Shown piece after piece: positions 52,411 through 61,848 of a stretch of 64,000 nt of DNA (position 1 is its first letter; every line of letters begins with the position of its first letter). The position numbers and the translations under genes are program-made. Origin of the DNA: Pontibacter litorisediminis (GTDB taxonomy: Bacteria; Bacteroidota; Bacteroidia; Cytophagales; Hymenobacteraceae). The stretch spans positions 781,546 through 845,545 of the forward strand of contig NZ_JARDUA010000002.1 in the NCBI RefSeq assembly GCF_029360645.1, read 5' to 3'. Under the pieces are notes generated by a model. The model was not told where the DNA came from. It worked only from the letters and a program-made list of their open reading frames with translations, and did no database searches.

Positions 52411-53565
52411 CTATTCCCAAAAGTCAGGTTTCACGTTTGTGCCTCTGGTCCTGCAGTCAACACAGTTCACCGAGGCATAGGAGAACCCGATCGGCCTCAT
52501 TCCCCCATTGGGCGGATATACCTCATACACCGGCATGATCGCGTTATTGTCGAAGTAGTCTGAGATTTTAGATTCAGCTAAGAACATGGTGTCAATGGTG
52601 CACAGCGGGATGAACGTGCGCCACTCCCGTGGCAGCTCCTTTGAGTCGATAAAGATCCGCTTTGTCTGCATGGTTGATGCTGTTATAAAGCCTATCACAG
52701 GCTCTTCCGGATCGCTTATGCAACGAATGTTTCCCCTCAGCTGTGAAGGCAGGGGGTCAAACAGGGTCCCAATGCTCTCTGTGTTCTTTTTAAGGATCTC
52801 CCAATACTCATAGGCTTCGCGGGAAAGGCCGAACTGCTTCACCAGTATGCTGTATTTTATGGCGATCTTCTCGGAGTTGTAGGGGATAGAGTAAAGCTTA
52901 TAGTTGCTGATCACATCCTTGTTGAGACGTATGGAAGTGCCTAACTCAATGGTGTTGGAGCGCTCGGTTCTCCAACAGTTATAAATATCCGGGTCAGTGT
53001 TATCCCGCCACTCAATGGTGTCGTTCGCATACTTCAGCGAAGTATAAAAGGCCGGCCTGTAATGCCAGGTGTTCTCAAACTCCCAGCGGTAATACCAAGT
53101 GTCGTTGCCGGGGTCGTGGGAGCTAACGTATAGCTGCACCCGGTCATCTACCGGTTCCCACGTCACCGCATCTATGGCCGGGGTTTGCTTTACCTCTACA
53201 AACTCAGAGGCATACTCCTTCCCGTTAGCGGTTCTGATAAAGAGTCTGTACTTCGTTGCGGGATTCAGGCTCAGGTTATCTGTTTCATAGTTCCCGGCTC
53301 CAGTCTCGCGGAGCATGTAGCTCTCCCCGTTATCTGATTCTATCTTAACCACGGCTTGTGTCTCTGCCGGGGGCAGGGTCTCCTCGCTCAGGTTCTGTGT
53401 CCGGAGCAGTTGCACCGTAGTAGGCCCGCTGGCGTTAATAAAGCCGTTCACCACCAGGTAGCTGTTAGGTGCCTCCAGCACTTCAGGTGAATAAGGCTCC
53501 ACGCAGCTGCACACACACAGCATCATGAGCCATCCTGTTATAATGTTCCAGATCCTGATCTTCAT
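52411..53565 (-). CDS. DUF4249 lipoprotein
   Basis: 384 residues. Lipobox LMMLCVCSC, then PNSYLVVNGFINASGPTTVQL, the mid-protein YEYWEILKKNTESIGTLFDP, and the C-terminal family signature NCVDCRTRGTNVKPDFW. DUF4249 lipoproteins accompany a TonB-dependent receptor and are presumed to be its surface partner. Three bases after the receptor's stop. Confidence 0.93.
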   Translation of the reverse strand: MKIRIWNIITGWLMMLCVCSCVEPYSPEVLEAPNSYLVVNGFINASGPTTVQLLRTQNLSEETLPPAETQAVVKIESDNGESYMLRETGAGNYETDNLSLNPATKYRLFIRTANGKEYASEFVEVKQTPAIDAVTWEPVDDRVQLYVSSHDPGNDTWYYRWEFENTWHYRPAFYTSLKYANDTIEWRDNTDPDIYNCWRTERSNTIELGTSIRLNKDVISNYKLYSIPYNSEKIAIKYSILVKQFGLSREAYEYWEILKKNTESIGTLFDPLPSQLRGNIRCISDPEEPVIGFITASTMQTKRIFIDSKELPREWRTFIPLCTIDTMFLAESKISDYFDNNAIMPVYEVYPPNGGMRPIGFSYASVNCVDCRTRGTNVKPDFWE

Positions 53566-53568
53566 GTG

Positions 53569-56349
53569 CTAAAACTTAAAATTATAGGTAACGGTAGGAA
53601 TCGGTTGGCCGAAAACTGACATTTTATACCCTCTGACCTTACCGTTCTGTGATTTGAAATATACTGAATAAGGATTCCTGCGCCCTGTCAGGTTGTACAC
53701 GGCCAGGGTCCAGGAGCTATGCGCCAGCTTCCTGACCTTGTGGTTGCCCTCTATGTTCATAGCCAAGTCTACCCGGTAATAGTCCGGAACGCGGTACTGG
53801 TTTCTGTCTGAGTACAGGATGCGCTGGGTGCTGCCATCGTAATACTTGGCCAGCGGCAGAGTGATCGGGCGCCCCGTGCTATAGGTAAAGTTAAGCGACG
53901 TGCTGAAGCGCTGGCTAAAGCGGTAGTTGCTGATGAGGGTAAAGTCGTGCGGCTTATCGAAATTGCTCGGATACCACTCCCCTCTGTTGATGATTTCGGA
54001 AGTAGCCGGGTCGTTCACGCGCACCAGCGTGCGCGAATACGTGTAGCTTACCCACCCGTTCAGCTTGCCGGTGGCCTTTTTCAGCATCACCTCCACGCCA
54101 TACGCCTTGCCCTCCGCGTTGGCCACCTCTGTTTCGATATGGTGGTTCATGATGATGGAAGCGCCGCTTCTGTAGTCCAGGAAATCCTGCATCCATTTAT
54201 AGTACCCCTCTACAGAGAGCTCAATGGTATTCGCCCTGAAGTTTCGGTAGTAACCTAGTGCCACCTGGTCGCCTAGCTGCGGCTTAACGTTACTGTCACT
54301 CAACTTCCAGGTATCGGTAGGCGACATGGAGGCCGTGTTGGAGAGCATGTGCACGTACTGGCGCAGCCTGTTGTAGCTTGCCTTCACAGAGGAGTTGTCA
54401 TCCAGGCCATACCTGGCCGAAAACCTGAACTCAGGGCCGTGGTAGGTGGCAACGGACTCTCCGGCCCCATAAGACAGGGTATCCGTAACGGAGTACACTG
54501 TTTTAGGGACACCGGGGGCGTACGCGTATACCTCTCTTGCCCCCAAGGCATTGAACATGGAGTAGCGGAGCCCGAAGGAGAGGGAGAGCCGCTGGCTGAC
54601 GTCATACCTGTCGGAGATGTAAACGGCGCTTTCCAAAGCTTTCTCCTGCTGTATCCTGTCTGCCGTGATCAGTGATTCGCTGCTGTTAGGCGAGAGGCTG
54701 CCCGGCGACACGTGGTACAGAATGGAACTGGCGCCAAAGTCGAGCGTGTGCTTTGCGTTAGGGAAAAAGTTAAAGTCTAGCTGGAGTCCCGCCTGCTCGA
54801 TGCCAAAGGCCAGCCTGGCCGCGTTTACTTCATTTTCCTCATTAGTGATGTCGTAGCCGTAGTGGCTGTAGGTACTGGTGAGCACGCTGTACAGCTTGTT
54901 ATGGAAGTTGTGCTTCCATTTTATACTTGCGTTCTGGTTCTTGTAGCGGTAAAGCGTATCAGCCGCCAGCTTAAACTTGTCCTTGCTGAGGTAGCCGGTA
55001 AAGTATAAGCTGTTCTTGCTATTCACCTCGTGGCTGATGTGGGCATTCACATCGTAGAAGGAGGCTTCGCTGTTCTTAAACGATTTGTCCGGTAGCTGTT
55101 TCAGGATCCAGTTGGAATAAGTGGTGCGCCCGCCCAGCAGGAAAGAGGTTTTATCTTTCACGATCGGCCCTTCCAGCGTTAGCCTGCTCGTTAACAGGCC
55201 GATGCCTCCTGAGCCCGAGAACTGCTTTTTGTTTCCTTCGCGCGTTGCCACCTCCAGCACGGACGACAAGCGGCCTCCATACTTGGCAGGCACGGCGCTT
55301 TTGTACAGCTCCACCGACTTCAGCACGTCCGGGTTAAACGCGGAGAAAAAGCCGAACAAATGCGATGGGTTGTAGATGGTGGCATCGTTGAGGAGGATCA
55401 GGTTTTGGTCTGTAGAGCCGCCGCGCACGTTCATCCCGGTGCTTCCCTCGCCTACTGATTTCACTCCCGGCAAGGTCAGCACCACGCGCAGGATGTCAGT
55501 CTCGCCAAAGGCCGTTGGCACCTGCTTTATGGTTCTGATGTCCAGCCGCTCCATGCCCATCTGCAGGCCCGACACGTTCCGGTCCTTCTCCGCCTCCACC
55601 AACACCTCTTTCAGCCGGCGCACATCTTCTTCCATCTCAATATCCAGCTTGCCATCGCTGTGCAGCACTACCTGGCGCCGGGCGTTCTTTAACCCCACTC
55701 CACGAATTCTCAACTCATGGCGGCCCACCGGTAAGGTAAGCGAGTAATAGCCATACTGGTCGGATGCCGTGCCTATACTTGGCGACTCGATGTAGACATA
55801 GGCGCCGATAATGGCCTCGCCTGTCTTCGCATCCCGGATCGTACCGGCCAAGTTAGCCTTCCCCGTTTTGCCACCGCTTCCTGGCAGGCCAATTTCATAG
55901 AGCTTCAGTTCAGATACCGCTTTTCTTTTGGTTTCCTGCTGAGGTACGTACAGGTCGGCTATCTGCTCGCGGGGTACCGCCTCCGCCTCATTGTTGTGGT
56001 TGAAGTAATCTTCCGGCAGGCTGGTAAGCACCGCTTTCTCCCTGGTTATGAACACCTGGCGCTGCGCACTTATGGCAAAATGTAGCGGTGTGTTCTCCAG
56101 CGCCAGCTCCAGCACCTTGCTCAGGGGCTGGTTATTTGCCTGTAAGCTTACCGAGATGCTGTCTACAGCTGCCGGATCGAAATAAAAGGTGTAAGCCGTT
56201 TGTGTCTCCAGGTTCTGAATAAACTCCTGAAACGGGGAGTTGGAATAGTTGCCTGAAACAAGTGGCTCCTTTTGCTGGGCAATGCCATGCGTTAGGGCGC
56301 CGGCAAAAAATAACAGGAAGAGAAAGAGTTTTCGGTAGATGTGCGGCAT
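53569..56349 (-). CDS. TonB-dependent outer-membrane receptor with STN and carboxypeptidase-like domains
   Basis: 926 residues. Signal peptide ending about GIAQ; a secretin/TonB short N-terminal (STN) domain about 27-100 (FQEFIQNLETQTAYTFYFDP); a carboxypeptidase-like regulatory domain (NLAGTIRDAKTGEAIIGAYV); plug with GMNVRGGSTDQNLILLNDA; a 22-strand-type barrel ending in TVTYNFKF with a terminal Phe. An STN domain often marks sigma/anti-sigma signalling, but no FecR or sigma gene is adjacent. Substrate unknown. Confidence 0.93.
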   Translation of the reverse strand: MPHIYRKLFLFLLFFAGALTHGIAQQKEPLVSGNYSNSPFQEFIQNLETQTAYTFYFDPAAVDSISVSLQANNQPLSKVLELALENTPLHFAISAQRQVFITREKAVLTSLPEDYFNHNNEAEAVPREQIADLYVPQQETKRKAVSELKLYEIGLPGSGGKTGKANLAGTIRDAKTGEAIIGAYVYIESPSIGTASDQYGYYSLTLPVGRHELRIRGVGLKNARRQVVLHSDGKLDIEMEEDVRRLKEVLVEAEKDRNVSGLQMGMERLDIRTIKQVPTAFGETDILRVVLTLPGVKSVGEGSTGMNVRGGSTDQNLILLNDATIYNPSHLFGFFSAFNPDVLKSVELYKSAVPAKYGGRLSSVLEVATREGNKKQFSGSGGIGLLTSRLTLEGPIVKDKTSFLLGGRTTYSNWILKQLPDKSFKNSEASFYDVNAHISHEVNSKNSLYFTGYLSKDKFKLAADTLYRYKNQNASIKWKHNFHNKLYSVLTSTYSHYGYDITNEENEVNAARLAFGIEQAGLQLDFNFFPNAKHTLDFGASSILYHVSPGSLSPNSSESLITADRIQQEKALESAVYISDRYDVSQRLSLSFGLRYSMFNALGAREVYAYAPGVPKTVYSVTDTLSYGAGESVATYHGPEFRFSARYGLDDNSSVKASYNRLRQYVHMLSNTASMSPTDTWKLSDSNVKPQLGDQVALGYYRNFRANTIELSVEGYYKWMQDFLDYRSGASIIMNHHIETEVANAEGKAYGVEVMLKKATGKLNGWVSYTYSRTLVRVNDPATSEIINRGEWYPSNFDKPHDFTLISNYRFSQRFSTSLNFTYSTGRPITLPLAKYYDGSTQRILYSDRNQYRVPDYYRVDLAMNIEGNHKVRKLAHSSWTLAVYNLTGRRNPYSVYFKSQNGKVRGYKMSVFGQPIPTVTYNFKF

Positions 56350-56402
56350 ATAAAGTGGAGGCGACAGTATAGGTGGGGAATAGCTAAGCTTAAAAAGCGG
56401 GA

Positions 56403-57146
56403 TCAGTTCTTCAGCGCATCGTACTGCTGCGCTACTTTAACAATCGACTCCTCCTGCTGCTTTCTGAACTTAAGCCTATTCTCCCTTATAAATTTTCTGA
56501 GCTGTTTTTTCTCGTCCTGCAGTACTTTCAGCACTGAACGCTTCTTCCTTACCTGATGATAGACGCCGTCTTTGTACAGGTAATACCTGTCGGCATTCCT
56601 GTACTCTCCTTCAAACCCATCCGGTGAGACCCGCTCCTGCGCTTCTTTGTGCCGCCGTGCAAAAACCTTGATGTTGCCATCATAGAGTAGGCCATAAAAA
56701 CTTGGCTGAGCGGGTGAACCAAGCGTGCTGTCAATACGCATGTTCAGGAAAGTCTCCCCGTTGAGCACAAAAGACTTTACCTTCGGTTTAACCAGCTTCA
56801 GGGCATACCCGCTGGTACGGTGCATCGTAATCACTTCATCAATTATCACATCGTAGAGCAGGGGTACTTCCTCGTGCCAGACCCCCTCATACTGCACGGC
56901 ACCTGCTGTATATGTCTTGCTCTTAAAGTACTGGTGCCCCTCCATGTAGGGCTTTGAGAGAAAATAATACTCTGCACCAGTGTACAGGTGGCTCTGGTGC
57001 TCTACACTGTCTCTATAGGATTCCGTAGCGCCTGCCATTGCTTCCCTCACAAAGCTGGTATCCGGAAGTTGGACTTGAGCTACCACCAGCTGCGGCCGAA
57101 TTACAAGAACTAAAGCGATAATAAGTACAGACAAATACTTTTGCAT
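56403..57146 (-). CDS. Secreted hypothetical protein of the receptor operon
   Basis: 247 residues from the ATG at 57146 with a signal peptide (MQKYLSVLIIALVLVIRPQL). Mature part contains HLYTGAEYYFLSKPYMEGHQYF, YGLLYDGNIKVFARRHKEAQE and a long basic C-terminal helix (LRKFIRENRLKFRKQQE). 53 bases ahead of the receptor gene on the same strand, so it probably begins the operon. Family not recognised; presumably a periplasmic accessory protein. Confidence 0.75.
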   Translation of the reverse strand: MQKYLSVLIIALVLVIRPQLVVAQVQLPDTSFVREAMAGATESYRDSVEHQSHLYTGAEYYFLSKPYMEGHQYFKSKTYTAGAVQYEGVWHEEVPLLYDVIIDEVITMHRTSGYALKLVKPKVKSFVLNGETFLNMRIDSTLGSPAQPSFYGLLYDGNIKVFARRHKEAQERVSPDGFEGEYRNADRYYLYKDGVYHQVRKKRSVLKVLQDEKKQLRKFIRENRLKFRKQQEESIVKVAQQYDALKN

Positions 57147-57313
57147 AAACAGAGAGAGACGCACCTGGCAATTTCTAGCTAATATATGCTTAATTGTATG
57201 TTATAACAAACTTTTTTTGGCTGCAAACTTCTAATCTGTCTTAGTTAAGGACAAGCCGAAGGGGTTGGCTCTATCCTGAGCAAGCTGTAATATGACTGGA
57301 GGCTACAAAACAC

Positions 57314-58462
57314 CTATACTTTCACCTTCTCCGCCAGCTCCCACACAGCCTGCACAAAGCGGCTCCAGCTAAAGCGCTTTTTATACTTGCTGCTGTTCTC
57401 TGAGAAGGCGGCTCCTGCCGCGGAAGTATAAAACTGATGAATGGCAGCGGCAATTGCCTCCGGCTGCGGCTCCACCACATAGCCCACCTCGCCGTGCGGA
57501 ACCAACTCAGAGAGGCCACCAACGCGGGTCACCACCATGGGTTTATCGAAGTGGTAAGCTACCTGGGTCACGCCGCTCTGCGTGGCATGCTTGTAAGGCT
57601 GCACCACCAGGTCGGCGGCGCAGAAGTAGTGGCGCACCTCCGCGTTAGGTATAAAGTCGGTACGCAGCACCAACTTGTCCTCCAGCTGCAGCTCCTGGAT
57701 TAGCTGCAGGTACGGTGCGGCATCTTCGTAAAACTCACCGGCAACGATCAGCTTGAGGTGCTGCAATTCCTTTACCTGCGGGTCGGCCATCGCCTTCAGC
57801 AGCAGGTCCAGCCCCTTGTAAGCGCGGATAAAACCGAAAAAGAGAAGATAGTCATACTTGGGATCGAGGCCTAAGGCTGCGCAGGCTGCCTCTTTGGTCT
57901 CGGCGTCGCCAAAGTTATCGTAGAGGGGGTGTGGCAGGTAAACATTTGGCTTCTTGGGCTCAAACCGCTCCAGGTCCTGCTGCACCGAACGCGACAGCGT
58001 CACGAACCCGTGGCAGGAACGGAGAAAATACTTCGTGAAAGGCACATCGCCGGGCCGTTTCTCGTGCGGCACCACGTTATCGGTTATCGCCAGAATACGG
58101 CTATACTTGTTACGGCGGATGAGGCGGGCCATGGTGCCTAACGCAGGCCCCATAAACGGCAGCCAGTAGCGGAACACCACCAGGTCGGGTTTTTGCTTGC
58201 TGATGTATTGCCCCGCACGCCACCAGCTTAAGGGGTTAACGGAGTTGATGAGGACCTTGATGCGCAGCCCCGGAGGGGCCGGCTCTGTGGTTAACTGGCT
58301 TTTGCCCGGAAAAAGAAACGAAGGGTATTGCAGGCTGAACGTAACGATTTCCACCTCACAGCTTGCTTCCTGGAAAGCGTAAGCCAGCCGCTCGTTAAAG
58401 GTAGCCATGCCACCGCCACGCAAGGGGTGCGCCGGCCCAACTATGGTTACCCGCTTCGCCAT
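57314..58462 (-). CDS. GT4-type glycosyltransferase
   Basis: 382 residues, GT-B fold. VGPAHPLRGGGMATFNERLA at the start, FFGFIRAYKGLDLLLKAM in the donor domain, ADLVVQPYKHATQSGVTQVAYHFDKPMVVTRVGGLSE (cut; nucleotide-sugar site). Start ATG overlaps the stop of the upstream GT2 by one base (TAATG), so the pair is translationally coupled. Cell-surface polysaccharide or glycolipid synthesis likely. Confidence 0.88.
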   Translation of the reverse strand: MAKRVTIVGPAHPLRGGGMATFNERLAYAFQEASCEVEIVTFSLQYPSFLFPGKSQLTTEPAPPGLRIKVLINSVNPLSWWRAGQYISKQKPDLVVFRYWLPFMGPALGTMARLIRRNKYSRILAITDNVVPHEKRPGDVPFTKYFLRSCHGFVTLSRSVQQDLERFEPKKPNVYLPHPLYDNFGDAETKEAACAALGLDPKYDYLLFFGFIRAYKGLDLLLKAMADPQVKELQHLKLIVAGEFYEDAAPYLQLIQELQLEDKLVLRTDFIPNAEVRHYFCAADLVVQPYKHATQSGVTQVAYHFDKPMVVTRVGGLSELVPHGEVGYVVEPQPEAIAAAIHQFYTSAAGAAFSENSSKYKKRFSWSRFVQAVWELAEKVKV

Positions 58463-59436
58463 TACTTCTTAATGGCGCCCACTTTGTCGCGGATGAGGTA
58501 TTCGTTCCGCTTGTTCGAAGCCATAGAAATCATCTCGGCCAGGAAACCTGCCAAAAACAGCTGCACACCCAGTATAACGGCCACCAAAGCCAAAAAGAAC
58601 AAAGGCTGATCCACGATATCGCGCACGCGGCCACCAGCATAGAGGCCAAACAGCTTTTGCACGATCAGCCAAACCGTAATGCCCAGACCTACCACAAACA
58701 TAAGCGTGCCAAAGGAGCCGAAGAAGTGCATCGGGCGCTTCTTAAAGCGGCTCACAAAGGTAATAGAGAGCAGGTCCAGAAATCCGTACACAAAGCGCTC
58801 CAGGCCAAATTTAGTGGTGCCATACTTGCGCTCCTGGTGCTGCACCACCTTTTCCCCAATTCTGGTAAAGCCGTTCCACTTGGCAATAACGGGTATGTAG
58901 CGGTGCATCTCACCATGTACCTCAATGCTTTTCACCAGCAGCTGCCGGTAAGCTTTCAGGCCACAGTTAAAGTCGTGCAACTCTATGCCCGACAACTTGC
59001 GCGTGGCCGCGTTAAACAGTTTGGTAGGGATGGTTTTACTTGGAGGGTCAAAGCGTTTCTTTTTCCAGCCGCTCACCAGGTCATACTTCTGGTTCTTGAT
59101 CATGTCGTAGAGCACCGGGATTTCCTCGGGGCTATCCTGCAGGTCAGCGTCCATCGTAATCACCACTTCGCCCTCACAACGGCGGAAGCCCTCGTTCAGG
59201 GCGGCGGATTTGCCGTAATTGCGGTTAAAGCTGATGCCCTTCACGGCTTTGTCCTCCTCCCCCAAGGCGTTTACCACGTCCCAGGAGCGGTCGGTACTGC
59301 CGTCGTCCACCAGTATCACCTCATAAGAGAACTCGTGCGCGTGCATCACTCTCCTGATCCAGCGCACGAGCTCAGGCAGCGACTCCTCCTCGTTAAAAAG
59401 CGGAACTACTACCGAAATATCATAAGCGTATTGCAT
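58462..59436 (-). CDS. Membrane GT2 glycosyltransferase (undecaprenyl-phosphate sugar transferase type)
   Basis: 324 residues: GT2 domain with VVVPLFNEEESLPELV, VDDGSTDRSWDVV, ITMDADLQDSPEEI (DxD) and NYGKSAALNEGF, then two C-terminal membrane helices (about 232-255 and 270-295). Like ArnC/DPM1-type enzymes that attach a sugar to a lipid carrier. Coupled to the GT4 gene downstream and three bases after a DUF4199 gene. Confidence 0.9.
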   Translation of the reverse strand: MQYAYDISVVVPLFNEEESLPELVRWIRRVMHAHEFSYEVILVDDGSTDRSWDVVNALGEEDKAVKGISFNRNYGKSAALNEGFRRCEGEVVITMDADLQDSPEEIPVLYDMIKNQKYDLVSGWKKKRFDPPSKTIPTKLFNAATRKLSGIELHDFNCGLKAYRQLLVKSIEVHGEMHRYIPVIAKWNGFTRIGEKVVQHQERKYGTTKFGLERFVYGFLDLLSITFVSRFKKRPMHFFGSFGTLMFVVGLGITVWLIVQKLFGLYAGGRVRDIVDQPLFFLALVAVILGVQLFLAGFLAEMISMASNKRNEYLIRDKVGAIKK

Positions 59437-59439
59437 GTT

Positions 59440-59982
59440 CTATTCAAACTCCGGTCGTGATCTCTTCATAATGGCAGAGATGATCAGCGACAGGATAAAG
59501 CCTCCAATAAGTCCATTCTTCAGAGCTCCCCAAAGCTGGTTTACCGGCGTATTCTCCGCCAGGATCGCATCGCGCTGCTCCTCAATCACACTATCATCAA
59601 CACCCAGCATGATCATTTGTTCCAGGGCGGCATCCACCATCTTCTCAGGTATGGTCGGATCCACGAACTGCACGTAGAGCATGGTGAACAGGCCGGAGAT
59701 CAGGCTGGCGATCACCATGGTCAATATACCAACCATGAGCCCCTGCAGGTACGTCATGTAACCGCCATTGGCTTTTCTGTACTCGCGCATGGCCAGCACA
59801 ATAATGGTGATGGAAATGATCAGGGACACAGCAAAGGCTAAGAAAATATTCCCAAAGCTTTCTGTAATGTACCCGTACAGCGAGAACAGGATGGAAATAA
59901 CACCTGCCAGCAGGCCCCACTTCAGGGAAACAGGAAACACAGAAGGAGCTTTCTCGCTCGCGAAGGGTTGGTTCTCAGTCAT
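59440..59982 (-). CDS. DUF4199 membrane protein 1
   Basis: 180 residues, four hydrophobic helices with the DUF4199 pattern AMREYRKANGGYMTYLQGLMVG after the second helix and a soluble loop before the last. Function unknown in the family. Three bases before the GT2 start, so it is probably in the same transcript. Confidence 0.88.
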   Translation of the reverse strand: MTENQPFASEKAPSVFPVSLKWGLLAGVISILFSLYGYITESFGNIFLAFAVSLIISITIIVLAMREYRKANGGYMTYLQGLMVGILTMVIASLISGLFTMLYVQFVDPTIPEKMVDAALEQMIMLGVDDSVIEEQRDAILAENTPVNQLWGALKNGLIGGFILSLIISAIMKRSRPEFE

Positions 59983-60009
59983 AGTTGATGTGTTATAGTT
60001 TTAGATAAA

Positions 60010-60519
60010 TCATTTCCTGAAAAACACGGCTGCCACCAACGTAAAAACGCTTCCCACTATCATCCGCCACAAAAAGAAATCGGCCGCCTGCGTGGTGGGA
60101 GTAGTCTCCCCCATCGCCTGATACACCTTCTGGTAGGCATCCTCCCCTAGCAGCTGTACCTGCTGCTCGCGCGTCTGCTCCATGATCGCCCGCATCTCGG
60201 CAATGTGGTTCTGCAATATCTCCGGTCCTACCAGGTAGATGAAGGCCAGCACCAACAGTGCCGAGGTTAGGGCAGTATAGAATGTTACGGCTAACCCAAC
60301 CCGAAAGCCCCTTCCAAAGGTAAGGTCTGTGTCGATATAGCTTTTATAGTTGCGGATGGCCAGGAAAATAAAGATCGGGATAGGCAGGTAGGATATCCGC
60401 CCCACGTCCCCAAAGGGATTATACCCGATAAAGTACAGCAACGCCACCAATGCAAAGCACACCAGCCCGCTCAGCACGCCATAGCGTATACCTATCCGCA
60501 CAACAGTTTGATTAAACAT
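60010..60519 (-). CDS. DUF4199 membrane protein 2
   Basis: 169 residues from the ATG at 60519 (the TTG ten codons upstream is not used). Same four-helix plan as its neighbour with LAIRNYKSYIDTDLTFGRGFRVGL; ends in a basic FFRK. Tandem paralogues of about 25-30 percent similarity by eye. 27 bases upstream of DUF4199 protein 1. Confidence 0.85.
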   Translation of the reverse strand: MFNQTVVRIGIRYGVLSGLVCFALVALLYFIGYNPFGDVGRISYLPIPIFIFLAIRNYKSYIDTDLTFGRGFRVGLAVTFYTALTSALLVLAFIYLVGPEILQNHIAEMRAIMEQTREQQVQLLGEDAYQKVYQAMGETTPTTQAADFFLWRMIVGSVFTLVAAVFFRK

Positions 60520-60581
60520 AGCTTTCTTCCTGGGCAAGAGCGGCGCCAAGCGCTCCTTTCTTAAATATAGGTATAAATATA

Positions 60582-61847
60582 TTAAAAAGAATCGTTGAGC
60601 ACTAGCTGCCCTTTATGAATTGTTCCTAGTACCTGGCCCCGCAACTCGCGGCCAAAGAACGGGCTGTTGTACGACTTTGACTTACTCTGCTCCGCCGTTG
60701 GGGTCCAGGGCTTGTCAGGGGTGAACAGGGTGATAGAAACAGCCTCGCCCACCGCAAAGCGCGCTTGCGGCAAACCGAGTATGCGGCGCGGGCCGGAGGT
60801 CAGCTTTTCGATCAGTTGCTCTAGCGGCAGCTCCAACGTGGTGTTGGCCACGGCAAAAGCCGTTTCCAGGTTCGTGATGCCAAACTCCGCCAGGTCAAAC
60901 TCCAGCTTCTTAGCCTCCACATCCTGCGGCATGTGCGCCGATACCAGGGCATCAATGGTGCCGTCTCGTAGTCCCTCTTTTATGGCGGCGGCATCCGCTT
61001 CGCTTCGGAAGGGCGGCGTTACTTTATAGTTGGTGTCAAATGGCTCGATGGTTTCATCGGTGAAGGCCGTCTGGTAGCTGGCTACGTCGCAGGTTACCTG
61101 CAGCCCCTCTGCCTTGGCCTTACGGATAGCCTCTACTGCAGCAGCCGTAGAGATAAGAGAAAAGTGCAGCTTGCCTCCGGCATAACGCAGCAGCTGTAGG
61201 TCGCGGGCCACGGTTACTTCCTCCGCCAGGGAGGGAATGCCCTTCATGCCCAGTCGGGTGCTGGCCTCTCCCTCGTGCATCTGCCCATTTTCGGTGAGGC
61301 GCGTATGCTCCGGCCTGTTCATCAGCAGTCCGTTAAAAGGCTGCAGGTACTGCAACGCCTTCAGGATCACATCAGCGCCCTGCAGCGGGTGCGTGCCGTC
61401 TGTAAAGGCCACCGCACCTGACTGGTGCAGGTCGATCATCTCGGTCAGGTCTTTGCCTTCGGCATCAACTGTTATGGCAGCCGCGGGTAGCAGCGTTACC
61501 GGTAAGCTGAAGCTTTTGTTGCGTATAAAAGTGAGGGCACCTTTTGTTTGCACCACCGGCTGCGTGTTGGGCAGCAGCAGCACCTCGGTAAAGCCACCGG
61601 CTGCAGCGGCGGCGGCCAGGCTCTCCAGGTCCTCTTTATACTCCAGGCCCGGCTCCCCGGCATACGCCTGCATGTCCACCCAACCGGCCGATACGCTTAA
61701 TCCGTCGGCGGCTATTATTTTATCGGCCTGCTGTTCATCAGGACCTATGTACGTAATGGTGCCGTTTTCAAGAAGGATGTTCTGCTGCTGCAGGTGATAC
61801 TCAGACTGTTGGTTGTAAATGGTTGCTGCTCGGAGAAGTACTTTCAT
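60582..61847 (-). CDS. Dihydroorotase-like pseudoenzyme
   Basis: 421 residues aligned with dihydroorotases, but the metal site is lost. The HxH motif after GxVDMH is GWVDMQAYAGEPG (Gln 60 and Tyr 62 instead of His); the Asp-His of the C-terminal DHAPH motif is SAHMPQDV; and the HCED-type segment reads NRPEHTRL. It also lacks the usual carbamylated Lys region. Degenerate dihydroorotases of this kind are known to act as non-catalytic partners of aspartate transcarbamoylase, which I infer here. One base separates it from the BatA-like gene. Confidence 0.85.
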   Translation of the reverse strand: MKVLLRAATIYNQQSEYHLQQQNILLENGTITYIGPDEQQADKIIAADGLSVSAGWVDMQAYAGEPGLEYKEDLESLAAAAAAGGFTEVLLLPNTQPVVQTKGALTFIRNKSFSLPVTLLPAAAITVDAEGKDLTEMIDLHQSGAVAFTDGTHPLQGADVILKALQYLQPFNGLLMNRPEHTRLTENGQMHEGEASTRLGMKGIPSLAEEVTVARDLQLLRYAGGKLHFSLISTAAAVEAIRKAKAEGLQVTCDVASYQTAFTDETIEPFDTNYKVTPPFRSEADAAAIKEGLRDGTIDALVSAHMPQDVEAKKLEFDLAEFGITNLETAFAVANTTLELPLEQLIEKLTSGPRRILGLPQARFAVGEAVSITLFTPDKPWTPTAEQSKSKSYNSPFFGRELRGQVLGTIHKGQLVLNDSF

Positions 61848-61848
61848 G

